Source of the DNA: Pseudomonadota bacterium
GTDB lineage: Bacteria > Pseudomonadota > Gammaproteobacteria > Steroidobacterales > Steroidobacteraceae
Assembly (NCBI GenBank): GCA_023423065.1
Contig: JAFAGC010000086.1
Coordinates: 1 to 6,408, forward strand
Direction of reading: 5' to 3'
DNA length: 6,408 nucleotides
Below are positions 1 through 6,408 of the stretch, piece by piece (within the stretch, counting starts at the first letter, position 1; the number at the start of each line of letters is the position of its first letter). The notes under the pieces were generated by a model. The model was not told where the DNA came from. It was given only the letters and a program-made list of their open reading frames with translations, and did not search any database. Made by a program: the position numbers and the translations under genes.

Positions 1-101
1 GGATAGTGGTGCCGGTGTAAAAAGTGGGGATTAGCGGAGACGTCAGCGCGATTTCGGCGTGCCAGCGCTAATCCCCACTTTTTACACCGGCACCACTATC
101 C
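1..101. repeat. Long palindromic intergenic repeat (36-bp perfect arms)
   Basis: Bases 1-36 and 66-101 are perfect reverse complements, separated by a 29-base loop (37-65). The left arm starts GGATAGTGGTGCCGGTG and continues through an A-run and GTGGGGATTAGCG. Because the arm begins at base 1, and the right arm is followed by more C residues, the element may extend further left. It contains no open frame. Such dispersed long palindromes with a GTGCCGGTGTAAAAAGTGGGG-like core resemble intergenic repeats that I associate with REP-type elements and their RAYT transposases in gammaproteobacteria; that family link is from memory and unverified. It lies 71 bases upstream of the first gene and could form a strong RNA hairpin there if transcribed. 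Confidence 0.8.
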
Positions 102-172
102 CCACCCACGGAGAGAATTGAGAAAGACGTCTATCCACTGATGGCCGCACAGCCATTTCGAAGGGGAATCTG

Positions 173-1735
173 ATGAAGGGAAGAATCCTGGTCTCGGCGC
201 TCGGCGCGCTGATGTCATTGACGACGCTGGCCTCACCCAATGGTGGTCCGCTCGGCGATTTCGAAGGTCACGCGGACGTCGGCTCGCCGAAGATCGCGGG
301 TTACGCGACCTACAACGGGGCTTCGCAGGCGTACACGCTCAGCGCGGGCGGCGTGAACATCTGGGGCACGCGCGACGAGTTCCAGTACGCGTACCGGCGC
401 ATGAAGGGCGACTTCATCGTGCAGGCGCGCATCGAGTTCGTCGGCAAGGGCGTCGATCCGCACCGCAAGGCCGGCATCATGGTGCGCAAATCCATCGCCG
501 ATCACGATTCGTCCTATGTCGACGGCGTGATCCACGGCGACGGCCTCACTTCCCTGCAGTACCGCAAGGCCAAGGGTGAAGAGACGGCGCAGATCGAGAT
601 GGCGGCCGCGAAGGGCGCGGACATCATCCAGCTCGAGCGCCGCGGCAACATCTTCATCTTCTCCGCGGCGAGATTCGGCGAGCCGTTCGAGGTGGCCGAA
701 TACAAGGAAGCGCTCGATCTGCCCGAAGACGCATACGTCGGCCTGTTCCTCTCCTCGCACAACCCCGACGTGAAGGAGACGGCGATCTTCCGCAACGTGC
801 GCGTGATCAAGCCGGTGAAGGTCGGCTTCCAGCCGTACCGCGACTACATCGGCAGCCGGCTCGAGATCCTCGACGTCCGGACCGGCGATCGCCAGCAGAT
901 CTACTCCTCGCGCGTGCCGTTCGAGGCGCCGAACTGGCTGCCCGACGGCTCCGCGCTGATCTACAACGCGAGCGGCAATGACGCCGCCACCCGCGGCCGG
1001 CTCTGGAGGTTCGACCTCGCGACCCGCATACCCGCGCTGATCGACACCGGCTTCGCGATCCGCAACAACAACGATCACGTCTTGTCGTTCGACGGCACGC
1101 AGCTCGGCATCTCCGACCAGAGTACCGGCACCGGCCAGTCGACCATCTTCACCATGCCGACGCGCGGCGGCGTGCCGGTGCGCATCACGCCCAATACGCC
1201 TAGCTATCTGCACGGCTGGTCGCCGGACGCGAAGTGGCTGACGTACACCGCGGGACGCCCGTCGAAGAAGGACCCGAAGGTGCTCGAGTGGGACATCCAC
1301 AAGATCCCCTCGGACGGCAGCGGCAAGGAGATCAATCTCACGAATACGCCCGGGCTCGACGACGGGCCGGAGTACTCACCCGACGGCCAGTGGATCTACT
1401 TCAACTCCACGCGCTCGGGCCAGATGCAGATCTGGCGCATGAAGCCCGACGGCAGCGCCCAGGAGCGCGTGACGAACGATCACCGGTGGAACGACTGGTT
1501 CCCGCACTTCTCGCCCGACGGCAAGTGGATCGTGATCATCTCGTACGGACTCGACGTCCCGGCGGCGGATCATCCGTACTACAAGCATTGCGTGCTGCGG
1601 ATCCTGCCCGTAGACGGCAGCGCGCCACCGAAGGTGATCGCGTACATCTATGGTGGTCAGGGCACGATCAACGTGCCGTCATGGTCGCCCGACGGCACAC
1701 ACGTCGCCTTCGTGAGCAACAGCGACGCTTTGTAA
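173..1735 (+). CDS. Secreted TolB-like beta-propeller protein with N-terminal DUF1349-like domain
   Basis: The product has 520 residues. It starts with a signal peptide (KGR, then a hydrophobic stretch, likely cut after Ala20 in TTLA-SP), so it should act in the periplasm or outside the cell. Residues about 27-213 look like a DUF1349/concanavalin-type beta-sandwich (motifs KGDFIVQARIEF, RKAGIMVR, YVGLFLSSHNP). Residues about 225-520 form a propeller with six PD40-type motifs, near 255 (LPDGSALIY), 306 (FDGTQLGIS), 349 (WSPDAKWLTY), 401 (YSPDGQWIYF), 446 (FSPDGKWIVI) and 504 (WSPDGTHVAF). The ATG at 173 follows an AAGGGG ribosome site at 161-166. Relatives are often labelled TolB family or, misleadingly, biopolymer transporter. 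The different N-terminal domain and the lack of Tol-Pal neighbours argue against true TolB. Binding to a carbohydrate or a protein partner is plausible but unproven. No catalytic residues are recognisable. Confidence 0.88.
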   Translation: MKGRILVSALGALMSLTTLASPNGGPLGDFEGHADVGSPKIAGYATYNGASQAYTLSAGGVNIWGTRDEFQYAYRRMKGDFIVQARIEFVGKGVDPHRKAGIMVRKSIADHDSSYVDGVIHGDGLTSLQYRKAKGEETAQIEMAAAKGADIIQLERRGNIFIFSAARFGEPFEVAEYKEALDLPEDAYVGLFLSSHNPDVKETAIFRNVRVIKPVKVGFQPYRDYIGSRLEILDVRTGDRQQIYSSRVPFEAPNWLPDGSALIYNASGNDAATRGRLWRFDLATRIPALIDTGFAIRNNNDHVLSFDGTQLGISDQSTGTGQSTIFTMPTRGGVPVRITPNTPSYLHGWSPDAKWLTYTAGRPSKKDPKVLEWDIHKIPSDGSGKEINLTNTPGLDDGPEYSPDGQWIYFNSTRSGQMQIWRMKPDGSAQERVTNDHRWNDWFPHFSPDGKWIVIISYGLDVPAADHPYYKHCVLRILPVDGSAPPKVIAYIYGGQGTINVPSWSPDGTHVAFVSNSDAL

Positions 1736-1740
1736 TCGGC

Positions 1741-1799
1741 TGAGAAATCGCCGCGTCAGCGGACCCGGGCTGAAACGCGGCTGACCCCGCGATTTCTCA
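1741..1799. terminator. Hairpin between convergent genes, possible bidirectional terminator
   Basis: Bases 1741-1760 pair with 1780-1799 at 18 of 20 positions (two C-C mismatches, at 1752/1788 and 1754/1786), with a 19-base loop. The left arm contains the protease stop codon (1756-1758) and the right arm encodes protease residues from about Val1137 to Ser1143. It starts 6 bases after the TAA of the propeller gene. Neither strand has a U-tract after the stem, so intrinsic termination is uncertain. The hairpin may instead protect 3' ends of both messages, or be a degenerate palindromic element. Confidence 0.5.
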
Positions 1800-4700
1800 C
1801 CCGGCGCCAACCCGCGAGCGCGAGCAGCGCGAGGGTCAGCCACTCGAAGGCGCCGCCGCCGCTCTTTCCGCCCGGCGGATTCGTCGCGGTGGCGGCCGCG
1901 GAGACGTCGACGGCGACGTCGCGTGCATCGTTCGCGGCGTTCGTGTCGTTGCTGGCCCCGATCCGCAAGCCCGCCGTGAACCGGCCCGACGCGGTCGCGC
2001 GCACGTTGAGATTCACCGTCGTCATCGTGTTCGCGGGCAGCGCGCTGAAGTCGCAGCGCAGCACCGTCGTGCCGCTGCACAACGCGTTGGCCGCGGAAAT
2101 GTCGACCAGCGAGACCTGTGCCGGCAGCGTCACTTCGAGGCGCACGTCGTGGGCGACGTCCGCGCCGTTGAAGATCGTGATCGCCGGAAACGCCGCGATC
2201 TCGCCCACGGCGCCGTGCATTTCCGCGCCGACGCGCAGTTCCAGGTCGGTCACGCCGCGCAGTTGGGCGATGCCACGCACGACGTCATTGCCGGAAACGA
2301 CGTCACCGGCCGCCGACACCGATACCGCGATGTCGCTCTCCTGGTTGCCCTCGAGCGCGCGATACGTGACCCACACCTCGCCGCTCCAGAACGCCGGCAG
2401 CCGCGTGAATTCGCACACACCGCCGATGAATTCGTCCACGTAGCACTCCCCGGCGCTCGCGCGGATCGCATCCACGCGCAGTCCGGGTAGATAGTGCGGC
2501 GCCACGAAGCGCGCGCCCGCGAGATCGCGCCGGTCCACCGCCAGGCCGAACGTCTTCTCGCGCGTCTGTCCGACCAGCAAGCCGGGCAGATCGGCATTAC
2601 CCACGACCGCGATGTCGTTGAAGGGCCGCACGAGGATGGCGCGCTCGAGCGAATCGTTCTCGGGCGCCGAATCGCCCGGCGTGGTCAACGTGAAACGCAC
2701 GTCGTAGTTGCCGGGGTCCGCGAACTCCGCCTCGTAGTCGACGTACAGCGTCGTGTTGCGCGACACCGTGGGCAGGCTGCAGCGCGCGAGCTGCGCGGAG
2801 ACCAGCTGGCAGATGGTGCCGTGCAGGATGCTCGCCGAACGCAGCGCGCCCGCCGAATGCAGTTCGATGTCGAGCGTCGCGCCGGTCGCGTCGTTGCGGC
2901 CCGTGGAGCGCAGCGAAACCTGGCCACCGAACTTCTCGTCCTCGACGCCCGTGCCGCCCGATGCCATCACGATGCCGAAGTCGACGAGATGGTCGACGCG
3001 CAGCTGCGCGGTCGCGTAGTTGTTGGTGCCGTAGCCGTCGCCCGGCGCTTCCGCGCTCGCGCTGATGTTGATGGATAGCGGCACCGCCGCGTGTGCCTTG
3101 AGCTTGACCATGCGCGAGCCGCCCGGCGCGATCGCACCCAGCTCGCAGCGGTACATCGACTCGTCGTGTTTCCCGCACAAGGCGCCGCCGATGGAATCGA
3201 CGATGAGATCGGTCGAGGGAATCGAGATCCACACCGTCACGTCGCCGGTGGGCAGGGGGCCACGCGAGCGCACGGTGAACGGCAGCTCGTACGCGGCGCC
3301 GACCGCGAGGTCGATGTTCGAGGCGCCCGCGACGATTTCGACGTCGCGCTCCGCCTGTACCCATCCACCCGCGCTCGCGGCATTGTTGGTGAGGTCGGCG
3401 TCGCCGATCGCGCCCACGCTGCCCGATGCGTACAACGCGCCCGGCGCCGTCGTGGTCGTCTCGACCGTGAGGCGCCGCGTGGCGCCGGACGGCAGTACCG
3501 CGAGCGAGCAGCTCACCGAGTAAGTCTGGATCGTGCAAGTGCCGCCCGGCAGCGACGCCGCGGTCACGACCTGGTTCAGGTTGACCGAGATGTTGACGTT
3601 GTTGACCGACTGCGCGCGCAGGCTGCCGATGTCCGCGTAGACCGCGAGCGGTGCGCCGAGGATCACCTCGGACGCGCTCGCCGACAGGGCGAGCGAGACG
3701 TCGATGCCGGAACGCACCGAGACCGCGAGGGCCGCGGCATCGTTGGAGCTCACGGGGTCGCCGCTCGCGCTGACGCGCGCCTGCACGCCGAATTCCGCGG
3801 CGGACGTACTGCGCGCGTTGACTTCGACGCGCGGGCGCTCGCCCGCCGCGACGACGCCCAGCTCGCAGGTCGCGGTCAGCCCCGCGACCGAGCAGCTGCC
3901 GGCCGTGCTGGTCGCCGATTCGATGGAAAGGACTCCGATCGCGGGAAGCGTCACGGTTGCGACGACATCCGTGGCATCGCGGGTTCCATTCGAGCTGACC
4001 TCGAACGGCAGCGTGAACACGAGGCCGCCTTCGCTCGCGACGTTGGGCACCGCGGCCACGATGCCCGCGTCCGCGTAGTCCGCCTGCGTGACGCAACTCG
4101 CGCGCGCCAGCGCGAGATTCATCGCGTCGACGCTGCACTGGGAGAACTTCGTGAAGCCGCCGACCGAGGGCGCCATGATGTAGCCGCCGCCGACCCCCGC
4201 GCAGCTCGTGCCGGCTTCGCCGTCGTGCGGCGCGCCGAAGTTGTGGCCGAGCTCGTGCGCCATGATCAGCGCCGAGATCGTCGTGCCGAAACCCTGCTCG
4301 CTGATCGACACGCCGCGCTTCGTCTCGCAAACCGAACCGACGTACGCGATGCCGGCCGTCGAGCCTTCGAGATCGCGGCCCGTGATCAGGTGCGCGACAC
4401 CGCGGGCGCGCACGGCTGCATTCGCGGCGCGGTAATCGCCGAGCTGCTCGAGCAGCTGCTTGCCGTTCGAGGTCGTGAACGGATCGGCGCCGGTCGGAAC
4501 CAGGCGCACGTCGGTGGCCAGCACCAGAAGATCCAGCTGCTCGCTGAAGATGCCTTCGACGATGTTGAGCCGCGCCAGCATCGCCGCCGTCGGGTCATCC
4601 GGCTCCGCGGCCTGGAACGCCGTATCGCCGATCAGCGAGATGTCGATCTGTCGCGAGAGGGCCGCCTTCGACGCCTTGAGCTCGGCGAGCAGGCCCTTGT

Positions 4701-5208
4701 ACTGGTCGAGCCCGTTCGTGGAGCCGGTCGCACCGGCGACTTCACCGTTGCCGCAGAAGTCGCGCGGCAGCGCATCGCGCAGGTCGGACAGCCTATAGAC
4801 GACGGGTTGATCCGGCGCCACGTCGAGCGGATTCGACAGCAGGCCAGCCACTCGTTTGTACGTCGTGACCGTGAACAGCTCCTGTCCGTCCCAGATCGCG
4901 CCTTCGACGCCGGCGGGAGTTTCGGTCAGCCGCACCCAGGAACCGGGGGATGCGGCGAGGGCGCCGCGCAACAGGCGATAACCCGAAAGTTCGAGCTTGC
5001 GCTGGGCGTCGAGCTTCCGCAGGACCCGGCCGTTGTCGCTGAGCGTCAGCGCGAAGTGGCGGCCGTAGGCCTCGAAGCTCGCGTGGTCGGCCGCGACCTC
5101 GAGTCCGACGGGTTCGACATATTGAATCGCCGGGGTCCGAGCGCCGGCCACCGCCACGCAGGCAATGCCGAAGAAACCCAGTATCAGCTGGCTGCAAATC
5201 CCGCGCAC
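1756..5208 (-). CDS. Secreted M12 (reprolysin-like) zinc metalloprotease with six C-terminal repeats and GlyGly-CTERM tail
   Basis: The product has 1150 residues. A signal peptide (cut near AGA23-R) is followed by a propeptide to about 150 and a metallopeptidase domain at about 185-375. The zinc site is HELGHNFGAPHD at 318-329 (His318, Glu319, His322, His328) and the Met-turn is YIMAP at 343-347. Residues from about 377 to 1103 form six tandem units of about 120 residues, resembling DUF11/CARDB beta-sandwich domains. Each has a cysteine pair 8-10 residues apart (439/448, 558/567, 678/688, 800/810, 922/932, 1044/1052) and ends in a GD...ND/NN motif. Residues 1112-1140 (PPGGKSGGG, hydrophobic helix, RRVRNR) match a GlyGly-CTERM signal. 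In that family, proteins are exported by type II secretion and cut by rhombosortase for surface attachment or release. The GTG start at 5208 is backed by GAGAAGGG at 5217-5224, 8 bases upstream. Ten residues beyond the arginine cluster are unusual. Substrate unknown; the repeats probably serve in adhesion or as a stalk. Confidence 0.93.
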   Translation of the reverse strand: MRGICSQLILGFFGIACVAVAGARTPAIQYVEPVGLEVAADHASFEAYGRHFALTLSDNGRVLRKLDAQRKLELSGYRLLRGALAASPGSWVRLTETPAGVEGAIWDGQELFTVTTYKRVAGLLSNPLDVAPDQPVVYRLSDLRDALPRDFCGNGEVAGATGSTNGLDQYKGLLAELKASKAALSRQIDISLIGDTAFQAAEPDDPTAAMLARLNIVEGIFSEQLDLLVLATDVRLVPTGADPFTTSNGKQLLEQLGDYRAANAAVRARGVAHLITGRDLEGSTAGIAYVGSVCETKRGVSISEQGFGTTISALIMAHELGHNFGAPHDGEAGTSCAGVGGGYIMAPSVGGFTKFSQCSVDAMNLALARASCVTQADYADAGIVAAVPNVASEGGLVFTLPFEVSSNGTRDATDVVATVTLPAIGVLSIESATSTAGSCSVAGLTATCELGVVAAGERPRVEVNARSTSAAEFGVQARVSASGDPVSSNDAAALAVSVRSGIDVSLALSASASEVILGAPLAVYADIGSLRAQSVNNVNISVNLNQVVTAASLPGGTCTIQTYSVSCSLAVLPSGATRRLTVETTTTAPGALYASGSVGAIGDADLTNNAASAGGWVQAERDVEIVAGASNIDLAVGAAYELPFTVRSRGPLPTGDVTVWISIPSTDLIVDSIGGALCGKHDESMYRCELGAIAPGGSRMVKLKAHAAVPLSINISASAEAPGDGYGTNNYATAQLRVDHLVDFGIVMASGGTGVEDEKFGGQVSLRSTGRNDATGATLDIELHSAGALRSASILHGTICQLVSAQLARCSLPTVSRNTTLYVDYEAEFADPGNYDVRFTLTTPGDSAPENDSLERAILVRPFNDIAVVGNADLPGLLVGQTREKTFGLAVDRRDLAGARFVAPHYLPGLRVDAIRASAGECYVDEFIGGVCEFTRLPAFWSGEVWVTYRALEGNQESDIAVSVSAAGDVVSGNDVVRGIAQLRGVTDLELRVGAEMHGAVGEIAAFPAITIFNGADVAHDVRLEVTLPAQVSLVDISAANALCSGTTVLRCDFSALPANTMTTVNLNVRATASGRFTAGLRIGASNDTNAANDARDVAVDVSAAATATNPPGGKSGGGAFEWLTLALLALAGWRRVRNRGVSRVSARVR

Positions 5209-5437
5209 CCTGTGAACCCTTCTCGCCTTCTTGGCGAAGTTCTTGTGCGCGTGACCTTATCCCGGCCCCGGAAATCGCAGGGCCGGATGCAACGTGGTTA
5301 TTCCCGAATCAGTGACGCAGCACGCACCTCATCGGGGCGCGACATAAGTCGGGGTTGAAAGGCCGCGATGCGCCGCTCGAAGCGCCATTCGCGATCCGTG
5401 AACGCGATGCTTTTTTCGATCGACGCGCGCGCCGGGC
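5209..5437. other. Intergenic region between MAPEG gene and protease gene
   Basis: This 229-base stretch is downstream of the MAPEG gene and upstream of the protease gene. It holds the protease ribosome site (5217-5224), preceded on the mRNA by a small 5-bp stem (5223-5227 with 5233-5237) that would partly overlap that site. A run of six T on the plus strand (5411-5416) lies outside any strong hairpin. I see no clear sigma-70 promoter and no terminator with a U-tract on the minus strand. The 229-base gap suggests that the protease has its own promoter rather than being tightly co-transcribed with the MAPEG gene. Confidence 0.6.
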
Positions 5438-5869
5438 TCAGCTGGACGCGCGTCCGGCGATCCCGATCACCAGCGTCACCCACATCGCCGCCAGCGTGGC
5501 CCATGAAAGGAAATAGGCGCGGATGCGCCAGCGCAATTTGTTCGGCCCGAGGTGGATCGCGGTGTGGGCCATGCGGGTCGCAACATACGCCCACGCGAGC
5601 GCGACCATGACCAGACCGGTGACACCCGTGACCATCGCGGCGAGGCACACGACATAGAAGAGTGTCGGCGCCTCGAACAGGTTGGAGAAATTTCGCGAGA
5701 CCTTTTGCGTTGCGGCGGGCTCGGTCGCTCCCTGGAACAGCCGATAGAAGTTGGCGTCGATCTGCCCCGCCTTCACCGCTCCGACCCGGGCCCGGAACAT
5801 CCTGACGAGGACGAACATGGTGAGCAGGACCATGGCGGACATCGGATAGACCAGGCTGGATTCGGACAT
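5438..5869 (-). CDS. MAPEG-family membrane protein
   Basis: The product has 143 residues with four predicted membrane segments, near 6-24, 64-82, 84-98 and 117-138. The motif NFSNLFEAP (60-68) fits the Asn/Glu/Pro signature of MAPEG proteins, and RMAHTAIHLG (99-108) fits the Arg-x-x-His segment. MAPEG enzymes are small trimeric inner-membrane proteins; those of known function conjugate glutathione to, or isomerise, lipid-like substrates. Bacterial members of this type mostly have no proven substrate. The frame is open for 22 more codons upstream, to an ATG at 5935. The ATG at 5869 is preferred because it has a GGAGA ribosome site (5875-5879) five bases upstream, and because the upstream extension (rich in Arg, Pro, His) is not family-like. 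It is divergent from the CHRD gene, with 97 bases between the starts. Confidence 0.88.
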   Translation of the reverse strand: MSESSLVYPMSAMVLLTMFVLVRMFRARVGAVKAGQIDANFYRLFQGATEPAATQKVSRNFSNLFEAPTLFYVVCLAAMVTGVTGLVMVALAWAYVATRMAHTAIHLGPNKLRWRIRAYFLSWATLAAMWVTLVIGIAGRASS

Positions 5870-5874
5870 GGGCG

Positions 5875-5879
5875 TCTCC
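5875..5879 (-). promoter_or_regulatory. Ribosome binding site fixing the MAPEG start
   Basis: On the minus strand this reads GGAGA, five bases before the ATG at 5869. It decides between that start and the ATG at 5935, which would add 22 residues. Confidence 0.6.
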
Positions 5880-5953
5880 AGGAATCTCGGGAAAGTTCGC
5901 GCCGGAGGCCTATGATAGGTGCACCCCTGAAGCAATCGGTATCACATTTGTTC

Positions 5954-5960
5954 AAGGGGA
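5954..5960 (+). promoter_or_regulatory. Ribosome binding site fixing the CHRD gene start
   Basis: AAGGGGA ends immediately before an ATG at 5961, which is too close to be used well. The in-frame ATG at 5967 lies about 7 bases from the AGGGG core and is therefore the likely start. Confidence 0.6.
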
Positions 5961-5966
5961 ATGGTC

Positions 5967-6408
5967 ATGAGAAGGAGTTTGAGATACGGGTTCGTGGCAG
6001 CTGGGTGCGCGCTGCTCGGCGCAAGTAGTTTGACGGCGGGTGAAGGGGGGCGTGGTCCTGCGAAGTTCTCGGTGCGCGCGGCGCTCGAGGGCTTCCAGGA
6101 AGTACCCGCGCTTTCGACGGTCGCGAAGGGCCGGTTCAAGGCGGATATCGACACCGAAGCGAAGACGATCACGTGGAAGCTGGATTACAGCGGGCTGGAA
6201 GGCGAAGTCACGCAATCGCACGTGCATTTCGGGCAGACGAGCGTGAACGGCGGCATCAGCTTCTTCCTGTGCAGCAATCTGGGGAACGGCCCCGCCGGAA
6301 CCCAGCCCTGCCCGCAGGGATCGGCCGAGCTTTCGGGAGTGATCACGCCTGACCTGGTCGTCGGACCGGGCGCCCCCGCCCCCCCCCCCGCCGGCCCCGG
6401 GCGGCGGC
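5967..6408 (+). CDS. Exported CHRD-domain protein (3' end missing)
   Basis: The frame is open to the window edge, giving 147 codons with no stop. MRRSLR followed by a hydrophobic stretch is an export signal, with cleavage most likely near LTA24-GEGG; Cys14 after VAAG is a weak alternative lipobox. From Phe34 the protein follows the CHRD (chordin) domain pattern: FSVRAALEGFQEVPALST, KGRFKADIDTEAKTITWKL, YSGLEG, then SHVHFG with His85 and His87, NGGISFFLC, and GVITPDLVVGP to about 134. Cys102 and Cys115 could form a disulfide. CHRD domains occur in bacterial secreted proteins of mostly unknown role. After residue 134 the translation becomes a Gly/Pro/Ala/Arg string where the family would continue toward a YVNVHT-like and GEIRGQ-like ending, so this part is probably bad sequence. 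Neighbouring MAPEG is divergent; a functional link is not shown. Confidence 0.82.
   Translation, partial: MRRSLRYGFVAAGCALLGASSLTAGEGGRGPAKFSVRAALEGFQEVPALSTVAKGRFKADIDTEAKTITWKLDYSGLEGEVTQSHVHFGQTSVNGGISFFLCSNLGNGPAGTQPCPQGSAELSGVITPDLVVGPGAPAPPPAGPGRR
6366..6408. other. Low-complexity G/C-only contig-end sequence
   Basis: The last 43 bases contain no A or T and include an 11-base C run (6379-6389). They replace the expected continuation of the CHRD domain. Poor base calling at the end of a contig is the simplest reading; a real Pro-rich insertion is possible but less likely. Confidence 0.55.

Noticed and set aside
233..1300. A 355-codon open frame antisense to the propeller gene
   Set aside because: The Arg/Val/Ala-rich translation has no recognisable domain and no ribosome site support, while the plus frame has PD40 repeats and a signal peptide.
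2597..4330. A 577-codon open frame on the minus strand in another frame of the protease gene
   Set aside because: The translation is an Arg-rich low-complexity string, and the protease frame over the same bases contains the catalytic motif and regular repeats.
5157..5175. Cys17 of the protease as a lipoprotein cysteine
   Set aside because: The preceding residues (FGIA) lack the Leu at -3 of a lipobox, and a signal peptidase I site (AGA23) fits better.
5223..5237. Small stem before the protease ribosome site as a riboswitch or regulatory hairpin
   Set aside because: A 5-bp stem with a 5-base loop is common by chance in GC-rich DNA, and no conserved RNA motif is recognisable.
3091..5358. A 755-codon open frame on the plus strand, antisense to the protease gene
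   Set aside because: Its translation is Arg/Ala/Asp/Gly-rich with no domain or membrane pattern, typical of a shadow frame in GC-rich DNA; the opposite strand encodes a clear protease over the same span.
5411..5416. T-run as a plus-strand terminator
   Set aside because: There is no strong hairpin directly before it and no plus-strand gene ends nearby.
5911..5916. TATGAT as a -10 box for the CHRD gene, or its complement for the MAPEG gene
   Set aside because: No acceptable -35 hexamer lies 16-18 bases away on either strand, so a promoter call is not supported.
5870..5935. A 22-codon N-terminal extension of the MAPEG protein
   Set aside because: The extension is not family-like and would place the good GGAGA ribosome site inside the gene.

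Overview
The window carries four protein-coding genes, one of them cut by the right edge. It also has two long inverted repeats: a perfect 36-bp palindrome at the left edge and a hairpin between two convergent genes. The DNA is GC-rich with dense GC-type codon use. The combination of a GlyGly-CTERM sorting tail, a reprolysin-like secreted protease, a MAPEG protein and a CHRD protein suggests a high-GC gammaproteobacterium, possibly of the Steroidobacter/Xanthomonadales type. That placement is inference from gene content and no rRNA or marker gene is present.

Layout: positions 1-101 hold the palindrome. From 173 to 1735 (+) runs a secreted protein with an N-terminal DUF1349-like beta-sandwich and a TolB-like PD40 beta-propeller. 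It ends 20 bp from the end of a convergent gene at 1756-5208 (-). That gene encodes an 1150-residue secreted M12 zinc metalloprotease. The protease has a propeptide, a HExxHxxGxxHD catalytic domain, six tandem repeats of about 120 residues each containing a pair of cysteines, and a C-terminal GlyGly-CTERM anchor. A hairpin at 1741-1799 contains the protease stop codon and part of its last codons. At 5438-5869 (-) is a 143-residue MAPEG-family membrane protein. Divergent from it, from 5967 (+) to the edge, is an exported CHRD-domain protein. Its last 43 bases are pure G/C and do not fit the family, which looks like poor sequence at a contig end.

All four products are predicted to be exported or membrane-bound, but nothing links them into one pathway. 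The protease is probably exported by the type II secretion route and processed by a rhombosortase encoded elsewhere. I see no CRISPR array, transposase gene, tRNA, rRNA or phage gene, and no convincing evidence of a new multi-gene system. The most interesting points are the protease architecture, the hairpin built into its 3' end and the left-edge palindrome.
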